Shown here: positions 36,001 through 47,479 of the stretch, one piece after another
How positions within the stretch are numbered: position 1 is the stretch's first letter
Layout of the letters: each line of letters starts with the position of its first letter
Assembly: GCA_947561395.2 (NCBI GenBank)
Contig: OX387187.1
Location: forward strand, 40,901,829 to 40,965,828
Origin: Buxus sempervirens
Taxonomy: Eukaryota > Streptophyta > Magnoliopsida > Buxales > Buxaceae
Reading direction: 5' to 3'
Length of the DNA: 64,000 bases
The notes under the pieces: generated by a model
Databases searched by the model: none
What the model saw: the letters and a program-made list of their open reading frames with translations, nothing else
What the model was told of the DNA's origin: nothing
Made by a program: the position numbers and the translations under genes

Positions 36001-39000
36001 ATAAAACATGACTAGTAAAATTATTGTTTTATAAAACTTAACCTTTTATTTAAATGGAACACGCTTATCACACAATACCTTAAAAGCACCCATCCACTTA
36101 TGCCAACCAATTCTAATCCTATGCGCTAGATCTTCATCAATTTCTCCATCTTTTAGAACTACTGATCCACAATATCTAACATTATTGCTTAAAGGATACC
36201 TTGATTATCAATTCTAACAATTTCAATAATTATAATGTTATTTGTATTAAAATGGCATTTCATATATTAAGTCTCCACACGACTTATTTTAAAACGCTTT
36301 GATTCTAAGATATCTTTCCACAATTCTAACTTACCATTTACTTACATTTCAAGGAAAGAAAAAAGAGAGCTTATTATTTACTTCTCTAGTGTGACCTACC
36401 TAGACTATGTCATCTATAAATTACATACACCAAGGCACCTCATCTTAAATATGACTCATCAACTCGTCCATAACTAAAGCAAATTAATAAGGGCTAATAG
36501 CCGATACTTGGTGCTAACTTATTTTAAAAGAAAACTCAATTGTCTCACTGCCAATAAAGCAAATTAATAAGGGCTAATAGCCGATACTTGGTGCTAACTT
36601 ATTTTAAAAGAAAACTCAATTGTCTCACTGCCAATAAAGCAAATTAATAAGGGCTACTAGTCGATACTTGGTGCTAACTTATTTTAAAAGAAAACTCAAT
36701 TGTCTCACTGCCAATAGTTTGTACTTTAGTTAAGGCTCCCTTATATATATATATCCTTAATTGCATCAAAATATTTTACTGGCATGCCCTTTTTATACAA
36801 AGCCCACCAAATTACTTCTCTTGGAACCTTATCATATTATTTTTCCAAATCAATAAAACTATATGAAGATCATTTTTCAATACTCTAGACTCTTCTTTAA
36901 ATGTCTAAGTAAAAATATAGCTTAACTTTCTAGGCATAAATTCAATTAGTTTTCTGTCACTTTAATTATTAGACTTAACCTATTTTCAATCACTCTTTCC
37001 CAAAATTTCATAGCGTGACTCATAAGTCTAATTCCATGATAATTGGCACACTCCTACACATCTCCCTTATTCTTATATATTGGTATTATTGTATTAATCC
37101 TCAAAGCATTTGACAATTTCCTAGTCCTTAAAATTTCATTAAATAGTTTAATCAACCAAGACACGCCAATATCTCCCATGCACTTCCGTACCTCTATACG
37201 GAAGCCATCTCAGCCCAAGGCTTTTCTTATTTTTATTTTAACTATAAAATCTTTACCTTCTACAACTCGAACCCTATTAATATAGATTTTTTCTCTAATT
37301 CCATTAATGCTATCATCCACATGAAATCTAGATTTCTATGTACCTTGTTTGGTATTCATTCTCAATCTATATGAGTTTGCACAAGTTAAAGAGAAGTTGG
37401 GTTTGATGTTTGGTAAAGAACGTTTCATTCTTGTAGATGTTATAAATATTACAAGTTTGCCATTGTTTTAACTTAAATAAAATTTTCATAAATGACAAGT
37501 CTAGCCTTGTCATGTAAAGAGCCTATAAAACAAGTTTCAACAAACTTCAAAGTTTTAAAATATTATAAGTATACCACCGCACTTTTGCAAAATGAGTTTT
37601 CAAAAACAATAAGGCCTTGTTTGGCTTTCATTTTGGGAACTCATTCCAAGGCTTAGAATGAGTTCCAAGGCTAAGAATGCATTTTAGGGGTTAAATGGGT
37701 GTTTGGTAAGCTATGCTAGAACTCATTCTAATGGAATGAGAATGAGAAAAACTGTGGCAGAGAAAAACGGCCCCCAACCCGTTTTCAAAATTGAAGAATG
37801 AGTTTTGCATTTTTGTGGTGGCAAACTTGTAAATAATAGGAAGTTTTAGACAATGGCATAAAATGTAATATTGCAATAGGTCCTTTTCTCTTCTAACATT
37901 AGCTTTCTCTTCAATCGGCCCTGTTTTATCAACTGCATTACGCTATTCGATGATTATTTACAAGAAATCGATACGCTACAAAAGGACCTGGAATGGCTCG
38001 ATCTTCACTGTTGATGTCTTGCAAGGTTCAACAAAGGACGGAGTAACAGTAAATGATACCATTTTGTTTTGCCATCTAGTTAGACCTCTCGCTGGATTAG
38101 ATTATGAGCTGGATAAATCCGCTCCGATAACTGCATCAGATTAGAAAGTGTGGTTTAGTTGTTTCATTGGTAACAATCTGGTCTTAAAATATCTAATTCC
38201 ATACTACTGATTTATGATTCAAATCATAGAATTAGTGAGAATGTGTCCAATCCAATCAGATAATTGATTGGATTACGAGCAGAACCTCATATGAAAATAT
38301 ATAATATATTTTGGTGAATATTTTTCCGTCCAACGATCCAATTTCAAACACCAACAATCAGATCCCAATCTGATTTACAATTAAGATATTTTTTATGGAT
38401 TGCACTCAGATGTTGAGAAAACATGAATTTAAATAGTATTAAAAATAATGAACATGATCATTACTCTTAGATTTAAACTGAACTGTTTATGATCACTGCA
38501 TATTCATGATAGATATAGTTCATTGTATATACAAGAAATTATGGAACAATAAACATGACCCCAACTAGAAAGCCACAACCCCATCTGACTTTACAACAGG
38601 AATTCCCATCTCCAACTACAAATGGGTCACGTACTAATGATCAATATCCTGATCTAGGGTTGGACTAGTTCCAATACTTGAGCCCTTCTTCCCAATTCAC
38701 AGGTGCATCTGAAGATACCATCTCTATAACAGGACTGCTTGCCTTCTCTTCCAAAACATCCCTCACATGGTCACTTAAACTACTAGGCAAAGATTCACCT
38801 TCATCCAACATGAGGTCATCGATAAAACTCCCATAGTTCTGAAAGGTTTCATCAACCCAGAAGCAAGTGTCAAACCAAAGCAACCCACCCCAACTCTTTA
38901 AAAACTATTTATGGAACATAAGTATCATTAAATTTGTTAATGAAAAAGTCCACCATTTCAATTCTTTGCTGCAGGAAAGAATTGATAGACATAATCAACA

Positions 39001-41618
39001 AACCTGTCTTTTATTTTATTTTTTTTTTCTTTTTCATTTCTTAGGTGTTTCAAGCTTTATCTTTCAAGGATCAACCAATTTCTTATAATTATTTATGGAA
39101 AAAGAAAAAAAAAGGAAAAACAAATTTCATGGAACTCATTTTATTACTTGTTAACCAAACAATTTTCTAGGTGAAAATTCATTCTTCTACGTGCTAACCA
39201 AACATAATTAGAAAGACTTTAAAATTGATTCGCAAAATGAGTTTTAAGAACTCATTCTCGGAATGAGTTCCTAATCCGGAATGAAAGCCAAACGAGGCCT
39301 AAATGGTTCTGGGGATGATTACTCTCTTTAGTGCATTTTTTGAAATGCATCTAGAGCAAATCATTCCCAAATTGCAACCAAACACCCATTTTGCAATTGA
39401 AACTCATTCTAACCCTTGGAACCCATTCCATGGCAAATGAATGACAAACAACTCCTAAGTACAGTGCCAGTCAAGTTTTTAAACCATGCTCACAATCCAA
39501 GAAGACCCTTGCAAGTTTGTACTTTCATAGTTTAAAAACTTGGCCAGTACCAAGTTGTACCACCCGGTCCAACTCTGTATCCAGCCACCAATAATGTTGC
39601 ACCTACATGCGATATTGAATTTTTTTTTATAAACTCAGGCAGTACCAACTCAGTATCTTCATTTATAAAAAACAAAATGGAGTTCAGAGCCTCAAAAGAC
39701 ACAATGGAATTTGATAAATTTTGAAATGATTCCTGGTTTTAAAATTTATTAAATTTGAAATCTAGAGATAAAAATTAAAAATAAAATAAAAAATAAAAAA
39801 ACCTCTCTTTAGCTTAAAATTTTTGGTTGTAGGAAAATCACATTTTTAAAATGAAGAAAAAGAGGAGAACTTTAGAAATCTGGTTTCAAAAAAACCATAT
39901 TTCTGAAACAAAGAAGAAGAAGATGAGGATGAGAAGGAGAGCTGTGTAAGTTCGCCACCATCCTCTTCTTTAACTCCTTTCCTGCTTTCTTGTTCTAGGT
40001 TAGACCCCCAGAACAGGATGTCAGGTTGGTAGTAGGTCCCCGCCAAACTCTTACCACTTGACTGTATCAGTTTGCCACCACCCTCTTCTTTCACTCCTTT
40101 TCATCTAAATGGGTTTCTCTTTGTCTCATTTATCTTCAACAAAACTGATTTCTTCCATGCCTGTGTATTCTTCATCTGATTGCACAACCTAAAACCATTC
40201 CACCACATGGAAATAGCCAACCAAATTATTAAATAGAAATAAGTTTATCCCAATGCCAACCTACGAAAATTCTATTTGGATATAAAAACCCCAAACATGT
40301 AGTTTAGAGGTTTTCTTTTAGCATACTGCACGAGCATAACAAGGTTCTAGGTACCAGTATCCAAAGAGTACTACTAATATACACCGCTGGTACCGGACAG
40401 TATTGTATGTGGACGATACCAATACATACCACATTGAATGATACCAATACCAATACATACTGCCAGTACCGGACAGTACTGCTGATAACTGAAGGTACCG
40501 TCTGTTACCTACCAGTACTTCCTCCTTTCCTCCTCTTCTTCACTTCCAAAACAAAATTTCTGAAGTTTTCCTCCTCCTCCTCCTCCCCTTCTTCATTTTG
40601 GAAATCTGGTTTTCCTTTTTTCCTTTTTTCCTTTTTTCCTTTTTTCTTTTTTTCAATCAGTAGTGAATGATAAATATATAAAAAGGGAAAGAATAGTATA
40701 ATATCAGAGAGCATCCAAAGGAACAGGTGCAAGTCACAACCACATGGCATCTGTATACCAGCCCAAAGCATGGCTATACCTCACTATAAAACCCTTAAAG
40801 CCCACCAAGAACAACAGAACAGTGACCCAGATGGCCGACCTATGAAAATGATAGAGCAAGGTGTTCTACACACGTTACACAAGAATGCTCATCCATGAAA
40901 AGTGTGGGACTCATAAACAGAAACGGTAACAAAAAACAAACCAAAAACCCAAAGAAAACATCAAAATCTTAAAGACAAAGAGACGCCCAATATCGTCTAA
41001 AATCGTCTGAAATATGGTTTTTTTTAGAAAACAGATTTCTGAAGCTCTTCTCCTTATCCTCCATCTCCTCTTCTTCTTCTTCTTCTTCATTTGATAAATC
41101 TGGTTTTTCCGAAAACAGATTTCAACATCCGCCTCCTCTTCCTTCAGTTTAAAATTTAGTTTTTCTAAAACCAGCCTTCTTAAGCTTGGGAGAGGGTATT
41201 TTGATTATCAATTTCAGATTTAAGAGGTTTCTGAAACCTAGAATCATTTCAAAATTATCAAATTCCATTGGGTTTTTTGGAGACGAAATCTTTGGCGGTA
41301 CCATTCCTTTGTACCCAGGACAATTCGGTGGTCATGTAGGCACCCTCGTACCTTTGATGACGGCGCACCGGCCGACTTTGTAGCAGAAGCATTGTATGGT
41401 AGAGACTGATGAACAGAAAGACGACGAGTAATTGCATTTAAGAAGAACACCTAAGAGACACATATAATACCAAATCAAATAAACGTGCATTTCGGGAAAA
41501 CCTGTTGAATCCGTTTTTCGAGCTGCAATCTGTGAGATCGTATTCTTCGCTCCTCATACCCAGAAAGCACTCTGGCATAAAACATGGCTTTTCTTCCAAA
41601 TTGCAATAGCTTGTCCAT
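33060..41618 (-). CDS. Conserved plant coiled-coil protein of unknown function, 150 residues
   Basis: Three exons, 41618-41502, 34946-34836 and 33284-33060, join exactly in frame (39, 37 and 74 codons plus stop) with GT-AG introns. The protein starts [20 protein letters not shown] and continues [19 protein letters not shown]. Then come a charged helix, [34 protein letters not shown], and [16 protein letters not shown] Lys/Glu/Met-rich C-terminal helix follows. Most of it should be coiled coil, with no signal peptide or membrane segment. I recognise it as a small plant family annotated only as uncharacterised, and I do not assign a function. Introns of 6.6 and 1.6 kb separate tiny exons; the first intron hosts an RTE remnant and a PIF-type element. 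Confidence 0.85.
33285..34835 (-). other. Second intron of the coiled-coil gene
   Basis: A 1.55 kb AT-rich intron. No transposon or nested gene was recognised. Confidence 0.65.
35600..37340 (-). pseudogene. Decayed RTE-type LINE reverse transcriptase in intron 1
   Basis: On the minus strand, fragments of RTE reverse transcriptase occur in order: [19 protein letters not shown] (37190-37130), [50 protein letters not shown] (about 36860-36800), [20 protein letters not shown] (36510-36470), and the remnant of the YADD box, FIDDIV. Many stops and shifts interrupt it. The 3' end near 35600 has the ATGATGATGAT tract typical of RTE. It is 5'-truncated and inactive. Confidence 0.8.
36477..36716. repeat. 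80-base tandem triplication inside the RTE remnant
   Basis: Three copies of an 80-base unit start at about 36477, 36557 and 36637, nearly identical (one has CTACTAGTCG for CTAATAGCCG). The unit covers the segment just before the catalytic FIDD box. The duplication happened after the element died, because all copies share the same stop codon. Confidence 0.9.
37613..39299. mobile_element. PIF/Harbinger-type DNA transposon, non-autonomous, TSD TAA
   Basis: The ends GGCCTTGTTTGGCTTTCATT and its inverse AATGAAAGCCAAACGAGGCC match at 19 of 20 bases and are flanked by TAA (37610-37612 and 39300-39302), the PIF/Harbinger hallmark. Inside the ends are GGGAACTCATTCCAAGG-type words that are repeated and inverted. 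The 1687-bp body has no transposase domain that I can recognise. It does contain gene-like fragments (see 38668-38850). It sits in intron 1 of the coiled-coil gene. Confidence 0.85.
38668..38850 (-). pseudogene. Exon-like fragment inside the PIF-type element
   Basis: A minus-strand open stretch, after a plausible acceptor TTTCAG, encodes about 60 residues: [17 protein letters not shown], then [11 protein letters not shown] and finally [13 protein letters not shown] followed by a stop. Composition and the acidic, Trp-rich end look like a real protein C-terminus. I do not recognise the family. It may be a host gene piece captured by the element or part of an accessory protein of the transposon. 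Confidence 0.4.
39470..41370. repeat. Interspersed low-complexity inverted repeats (CTT/TCC and AAATCTGGTTT words)
   Basis: The words AAATCTGGTTT and ATTTCTGAA with adjacent CTTCTT runs occur near 39880, 40540-40620 and 41030-41120 in both orientations. Between them are GGTACCAGTA/TACCGGACAGTA words (39545-39660 and 40345-40500). This looks like broken copies of an unclassified inverted-repeat element. A (TTTTTTCC)n run lies at 40614-40650. No genes. Confidence 0.45.
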
Positions 41619-44614
41619 ACTATACTAACAAACTACTGAAATGCAATCGTTTTCAGCAAGCACAAATTCAAAAACATAAGCATCGCACTTTCCAAGCTCA
41701 GACTCCCAAATCAATTGGAATCACAAGTGATGAATCTGCGGATGAAAGAACACCTGTGAGTACACTCTCAATCAGAAATTCATTACAGATCAAACACCAG
41801 GTTGAAACATTGATGAAATTGAACGCGTCGAACCATAGAAATAGATAGGAGGAAGTCCGCTCCAGCCCTTCCATGGAAACCCGCCGGGAGCAAAGGTCGG
41901 CGGTCTTACATAAGCAAGGACCGCTGCTTCCTGGCATTCGGGGCTAACTTCGACTTGTGGAGCTGGCAATCATCCGGCCCGACCGGTTTAACAGTAACGC
42001 TTGGGGAATATGAACCGACCGGTGCGGCCAGGTTTATCTTTTAACCGTGTATAATGCTATCTATCTGATATTATATATATATATCAAAGAATAGGTTTCA
42101 AGGAAAGCGTGCCAACAACTATACACTAGTTCTCATAAAGCCCTTATCATTCGTTATAAAGGCATCATTAATATACGGTTAAAATAATTAAAACTCCGCT
42201 TATTTATTTAAAAAGTGGACAGTTCCAAAATTGTTCCCTTCCTCTAATTGCGGTATTATGCGTTCACCATGCTAGTTTTAATTAAAGTTATCAAACAGAT
42301 TTTAAAAACTCGATACAGAATATTACCTAAAACCTAACTACAAATGATAAAGGGTTCAAATAGAGGGTCTACAGGAAGTAGATTGCATTTGCAAAAGACT
42401 TTCGTAAGGCAACACGAAACCCTAGCCGACGAAGAAAGGGGGCAAGGCAATGCGAAACCCTAGCAAACAAAGGAGGTGACATGGTACAGAAACCCCAGTC
42501 GGAAGACGCAAACAACGAAATCGAAGCTTAAATCAGAATTGACATCAGCTGGAGAAGCAAGCCTGGGCAGATCAAAAGTGTACTAGTTTAGTGTGCTGAG
42601 TGATGGCTAACGAAGGAAGTGATGCCAATGATGACGACAGTGTGGCCTTGCGACTAGCCGGCCACAGTTGGACCGACTGTTTCTGCAAGTCTCTCGATCG
42701 TTCTCCTCCTTGTTAGCTTCTTTAGCCAGTAGCCCTTTTTTGAATGCCTATTGCAAGGTCACCGCCGTCCACAACGTGGTAGGTATCATTTGTCCTCCAA
42801 TTGTGGTAGGTATCATTTGTGTGCATTCATAGTGCTTGAGCTCAAGCATCATGGTGCCTCCTTCACCCTTCACCTGTATCCACCTTTTTCCGAAGGCTTT
42901 GTATCGGTTTTTTGATTATTGTCTTCCTTCTTATTGTCTCTCCGACATGGTGGACAATTTCCCCTTTAATGGGCTTTTCAATTCGCTTTAAAGCGGACCC
43001 TTTCTTAGGCATCACCGATGGGTTTCCATTGGTATCTGTGGCCCAAGCCACCTACCTGGTGTTCATGTGCAAAACTCCTATGATATGTGGAGGGGAAAGA
43101 GTTGGGTTTTCGGGGAAGGATCATGTAGCCTTGGTTCATTGCAATTTTTTTTTCTTATGTTTGTTCAGTTTTACCATGCTTGGTGTTTTTAGCCTTGGAT
43201 GATGTAAATTTGCTTTGTTTTAATGAAATTGCATAGGGCTAGCCTTTACCAATAAATGATTGTTAGTATTGGCCAATATTTCAAATATTTATTGATATCG
43301 GTATAGGCAATTCCGACTCGTAGTGATCAATAGAACTTGATACCAATCAATATTTAAAACTATGTTATCAAAATTTGAAAATGAGTCCTATATCATGGAT
43401 GAGACTTCACAATAGTTAATACTTTGACAACACCGTCAATGTCTTCTTTTTTTTTTTTTGGATTTAATCTTTTATTTTGGGCATTGTGAATCCCAAGATT
43501 GAGTAACGAAGGTTTTTGCCAAGTGAAGTAAAACTTTGTTAAATCTATTATGATACGAATCTTGATCCCCAATAAATGGGAAAAAGGTATTTACTTATCT
43601 ACCTATACTATTATAACCTTTTAGATTATTTACTAACACTTGATACCCAAACTACACCTCAATCTTAGTTATATTCACTTTTATCTTCCAGTTAATTCCT
43701 TAACGTGTATAACTACCTCTTATTGTTCAAAATGCCCTTGACCTTTTATTTCTATTTACTTTTATTTCCTTACACATATATAACTACTTACTAGTGCCCA
43801 AAATGCCATTCATTTTTACTTCTTTTCGCTTTTATCTTCTAATTAATTATCTATACTTATCTAATTCTTTTGTTACACTCATAGCGCGTGCTTTGCTTCT
43901 AGTTGATTGATTAAGTGCATTCTATGTATGGTTTGGCCACAAATTTATGGATACTCCTTTTGATCTTTATAGAGGAAATGCATTCAACATATATGATGCC
44001 CCATTTAAATTTATAAATATAACCAAGCCCTATTAATGTAACATAACTATGTCCACCCAACATATCTGATGCTCCATTTGGCATACCTTTTCAGGTAGTT
44101 TTGTTTGCAGATAATTGTATTTATACCGGTGATATATAACTACGTAACATGAAACTAAGAAGTTAAAGTTAGAAAGTGGATCGAGATGGTTTTGTTTGAA
44201 GTTTTTGTGTGTTGTGGAGTGTATTTATGGGGAGAAATATTGAGGGCCAGAATCCATGATCACGAGGAATATTCTTTAAGGTTTGCTTTACTATAGTATA
44301 TATTTTTATTTATAATTCTTTCTCCACTTCATATGGATAAGAGCTTCTTCGTCCAATCAGACTAAAATGGTACTTATTCCTGGAAACGATACTTTCATGG
44401 TACTTATTCCTGAAAGAGATACTTTCTAAATTAAAAAGAAAGAAAATAAAAGTATTTAAGGCTATATTTGAATACCAAGAAACTACAAAAATAAAAATAA
44501 AAAGTTTATAAGACTCCAACATTTCATGAGCATCCAGTCATTGGAAAAGAGAAAAAATTTCGTGGAACTCACCATATAAAAAAAGGCCGTTTTTCATCCT
44601 GCAGTTTCTAATAT
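41619..44614. other. Intergenic between the coiled-coil gene and MITE copy 2
   Basis: The first few hundred bases should hold the coiled-coil gene promoter and 5' UTR. A gene-like, GC-richer patch at 42370-43210 has open frames on both strands (for example 42912-43202) that resemble no family; it could be the end of a degraded LINE. A 30-base duplication containing ATGGTACTTATTCCTG lies near 44367-44425. The rest is AT-rich spacer. Confidence 0.35.
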
Positions 44615-44974
44615 CCTAAAATTGGTTTTTAGTGATATTTTATCAAAATAATTCAGATTCAATAGACCAATTGTTAAAAATTGAGAATTAGTGATAATTT
44701 TTTAAATAATTGAGATTCAGTGTTGTTTATGAAAAATTTCTTCCAAAAATACCCTAAAAAGACTTGCAAAGATTTACAAACCTCACTTGTACCTAAATGA
44801 ATGAAAAGATTTTCAAAGTCTTTTGGGGCATTATTAGAAGAAAGTTTCTATGAATAATAAAATGATACTGAACCTTAATAATATGAGAAAAGTATCACTA
44901 ATTCCTAATTTTCAAAAATAGACTAACTGAATCTGAATTATGTTGAAATATTATCACTAAAAATCAATTTTCCC
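44615..44974. mobile_element. MITE copy 2, same family as 11801-12145
   Basis: The left arm CCTAAAATTGGTTTTTAGTG and the inverse of the right arm GGGAAAATTGATTTTTAGTG match, and the match continues inward (AATTCAGATTCA, AATTAGTGATA). Arms exceed 90 bases. A flanking duplication is not clear. Confidence 0.75.
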
Positions 44975-45207
44975 TTTTTTTTTTTAATAAATATATCAAA
45001 ATGGAGCGTTAAATAGGAATGAGTAAACGCACCCTTGAAGCCAAACACCGAAACTTGGCAGCTTTTCAAACTGGGGAAACCGTTACGGGTGCAACCAAAC
45101 ACCCTCGAAAGCGAGAAAAATCAAGACGGAAAAGATCAAAGGGCAAAGAGGAATATGCCACTCCGTCGCCGTCGATTAGGGTTTTCTTTCTAATCTCTCG
45201 TCATCTC

Positions 45208-45214
45208 TATAAAT
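45208..45214 (+). promoter_or_regulatory. NDK1 TATA box
   Basis: TATAAAT about 95 bases above the NDK1 ATG, with a TTAGGGTTTTC telo-box-like element 30 bases further up (45176). Such boxes are common in plant housekeeping promoters. The implied 5' UTR is about 65 bases. Confidence 0.6.
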
Positions 45215-45303
45215 CCTCACTTTTCTTGCCATTCATTTACATCTTCTCGCCATTGTCGCCAGTCTAAAGCTGAATCTTGAGTTTTCGAGAATAACCGACG
45301 AAA

Positions 45304-46849
45304 ATGGAGCAGACGTTCGTCATGATTAAGCCCGACGGCGTTCAGAGAGGACTGGTTCGTTTTCACTTCCGCGCGATCTGCATTTCGATTATATTTATGT
45401 TAAATTTTGTGTTGATTGCTAATGAATTCGATAGATTTTGTGTGAAATGAACATCTTTTGGAGTAGTCGTCGATCACAGACTACTGATATTTCAATCTGG
45501 TTTGATTTCGATCTCTTGAATGATGTGATAACTTGCCGTAATCGTTAACGATGGTATGTTAGTTTTTGTGAATTTTAGAAAGTTCGTTAGTTTCGATGAA
45601 TCAATTTTTGCATCTCAGGTTGGCGAGATTATTAGCAGATTTGAGAAGAAAGGTTTCTCTTTGAAAGGTACGACCTGATTATTTTTCTTCTTCGTTTTCT
45701 TCTGACCGTTGATTGATACGTCTCTCTTATTTTAGTTTTGTTTCTATAAGTGCTCATCCGGAGTTTGATTGTTGGATTTGGTTTTAGGTTTGAAGCTCAT
45801 GAGTGTGGAACAAGGATTTGCTGAGAAGCACTACCAGGACCTGTCCAAAAAGCCTTTCTTCAACGGATTGGTTGAGTATATTATCTCTGGGCCTGTTGTT
45901 GCTATGATATGGGAAGGTAAGAACGTTGTTACAACTGGTAGGAAGATTATTGGGGCCACAAATCCTTCCGACTCTGCCCCTGGCACCATCCGTGGCGATT
46001 TAGCTGTTGAGATTGGCAGGTAACTTATGGAGCTCATGATCGTAAATCTTCATGTTATGCTTCTCGTGATGAGTTCAATTTTTTTTTCATTTTGATGTTA
46101 CCTTACAGTCCACAATTATGACTGAAGTAGTATGAATTATCTTATCTAAAATATCTAACATGGGAAACCGATGAATAGTTAGTAGGAAATAAATACTTTA
46201 CTTTGTATGTTATTATTGATTCGATTTACAGACCCATAAAATATGGACATCCAAAGGGGTAATGCACCTGTCATTTGCAATAAGATAAAAATTTTATTGT
46301 CAATGTAAAATGGTGGTCAGGAATCAGGATCCATCAAGAAGAAAATGTCTAATATAAAGCAAAAAATTATTGTTGAATGGTCAAGAACATAAAATTTTAT
46401 GGATCATTAGTTCCCTTAATCCAGTTGGTTCATCCTTCTATACCTAGTAGAGATCCTCCAAGAATATTCGTCTAGCCTACATTTGGTGAAGGAAAAGTCT
46501 TATTCAAAAATAATAGGAGGTAAATTATATTCATCCCTTTTGAAACAAGCATCTTTCACATTGCAGAGCAGCATAAAATAATATTCAGACTGAAAGCAGT
46601 TACTATAGCAATAAAATTGAGACTAGAGTATGATGAAGAAATAAATTTAGAAATGTTGTGGTTATTCATAATTATTGTGCATCAGGACACTAATTTGTGC
46701 TTCTAACGTGTGAATATCATTTTTGTCTTGGCAGGAATGTCATCCATGGAAGTGACTCAGTAGAGAGTGCAAGGAAAGAAATTGCATTATGGTTCCCTGA
46801 TGGCACTGTAAACTGGCAGAGCAGCCTTCACCCCTGGATCTATGAGTAA
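45304..46849 (+). CDS. NDK1: Nucleoside diphosphate kinase 1, cytosolic type, complete
   Basis: Four exons, 45304-45354, 45619-45667, 45788-46019 and 46735-46849, splice in frame with GT-AG introns to 148 residues. It starts [20 protein letters not shown] and has [15 protein letters not shown], the Kpn-loop region [34 protein letters not shown], and the active-site NVIHGSDS with the phosphorylated His (residue 115). It ends in the usual plant WIYE. The enzyme balances nucleoside triphosphates by transferring the terminal phosphate through that His. The length equals the family norm. No transit peptide precedes the domain, so it is the cytosolic NDPK1 class. All catalytic residues are present and the gene looks functional. 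Confidence 0.96.
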
Positions 46850-47479
46850 ATATCCCCAGTCGGGGCTGTCCTACATGCTGCTTTTCGATAGATTCAACCT
46901 CTTTATTTTTGCTACTTGGAACTCATAGAATGTAATTTTAGTTATTGTTGATGTACTTCTATTTAGTTTTTGAGGTTTTTCTACCTTGATTGCCTGTGTT
47001 GAGGATCATTGGCTTGAATATTGTGGCTATCATTATGCTGCTGCTGTCATTTGATTCCTGTTTAGGCCCAATCATCCAAGTTAATATATTTCTGGAGTTG
47101 AACCCAACCAAATTTTCTTAAATAGTAAGGTGGCTCAACGAATCTAATGTCAATACCTATTGTAAAACATGAACAAATAGGGATCAAATGTTAGTCAGTT
47201 GTTTCTTCTCATGGAGACAATATAACTAGATTACAGATACTGTAAAATACTCATCCACTAAGGTGGCACCAGTACTACCATATTTTAGATTAGAGATATT
47301 TAAATCATTTTCATATTGTCTCATTGGTATCCAGACAAGTGCATACCAAGTTTACTGATGAGTGACCTGTGAGATGCATTGATTCCTTTTAAAACCAATA
47401 GCCTCCTATTGTATTGGGAGGGGAATGTGCACACCAAGTCTGATCTCAACACTGTTATGGTCAATGGTTCTGACTAAGT
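46850..47479. other. NDK1 3' UTR and spacer
   Basis: Downstream of the NDK1 stop codon. The first 300 bases are T-rich and likely transcribed 3' UTR. No other gene seen. Confidence 0.5.

Noticed and set aside
42863..43202. Overlapping open frames on both strands as a gene
   Set aside because: No family match; the GC-richer patch may be decayed LINE sequence, and evidence is too thin for either call.
45019..45267. Open frame just before NDK1 as an N-terminal extension
   Set aside because: It ends before the NDK1 ATG, contains the TATA box, and the family normally starts at [12 protein letters not shown].
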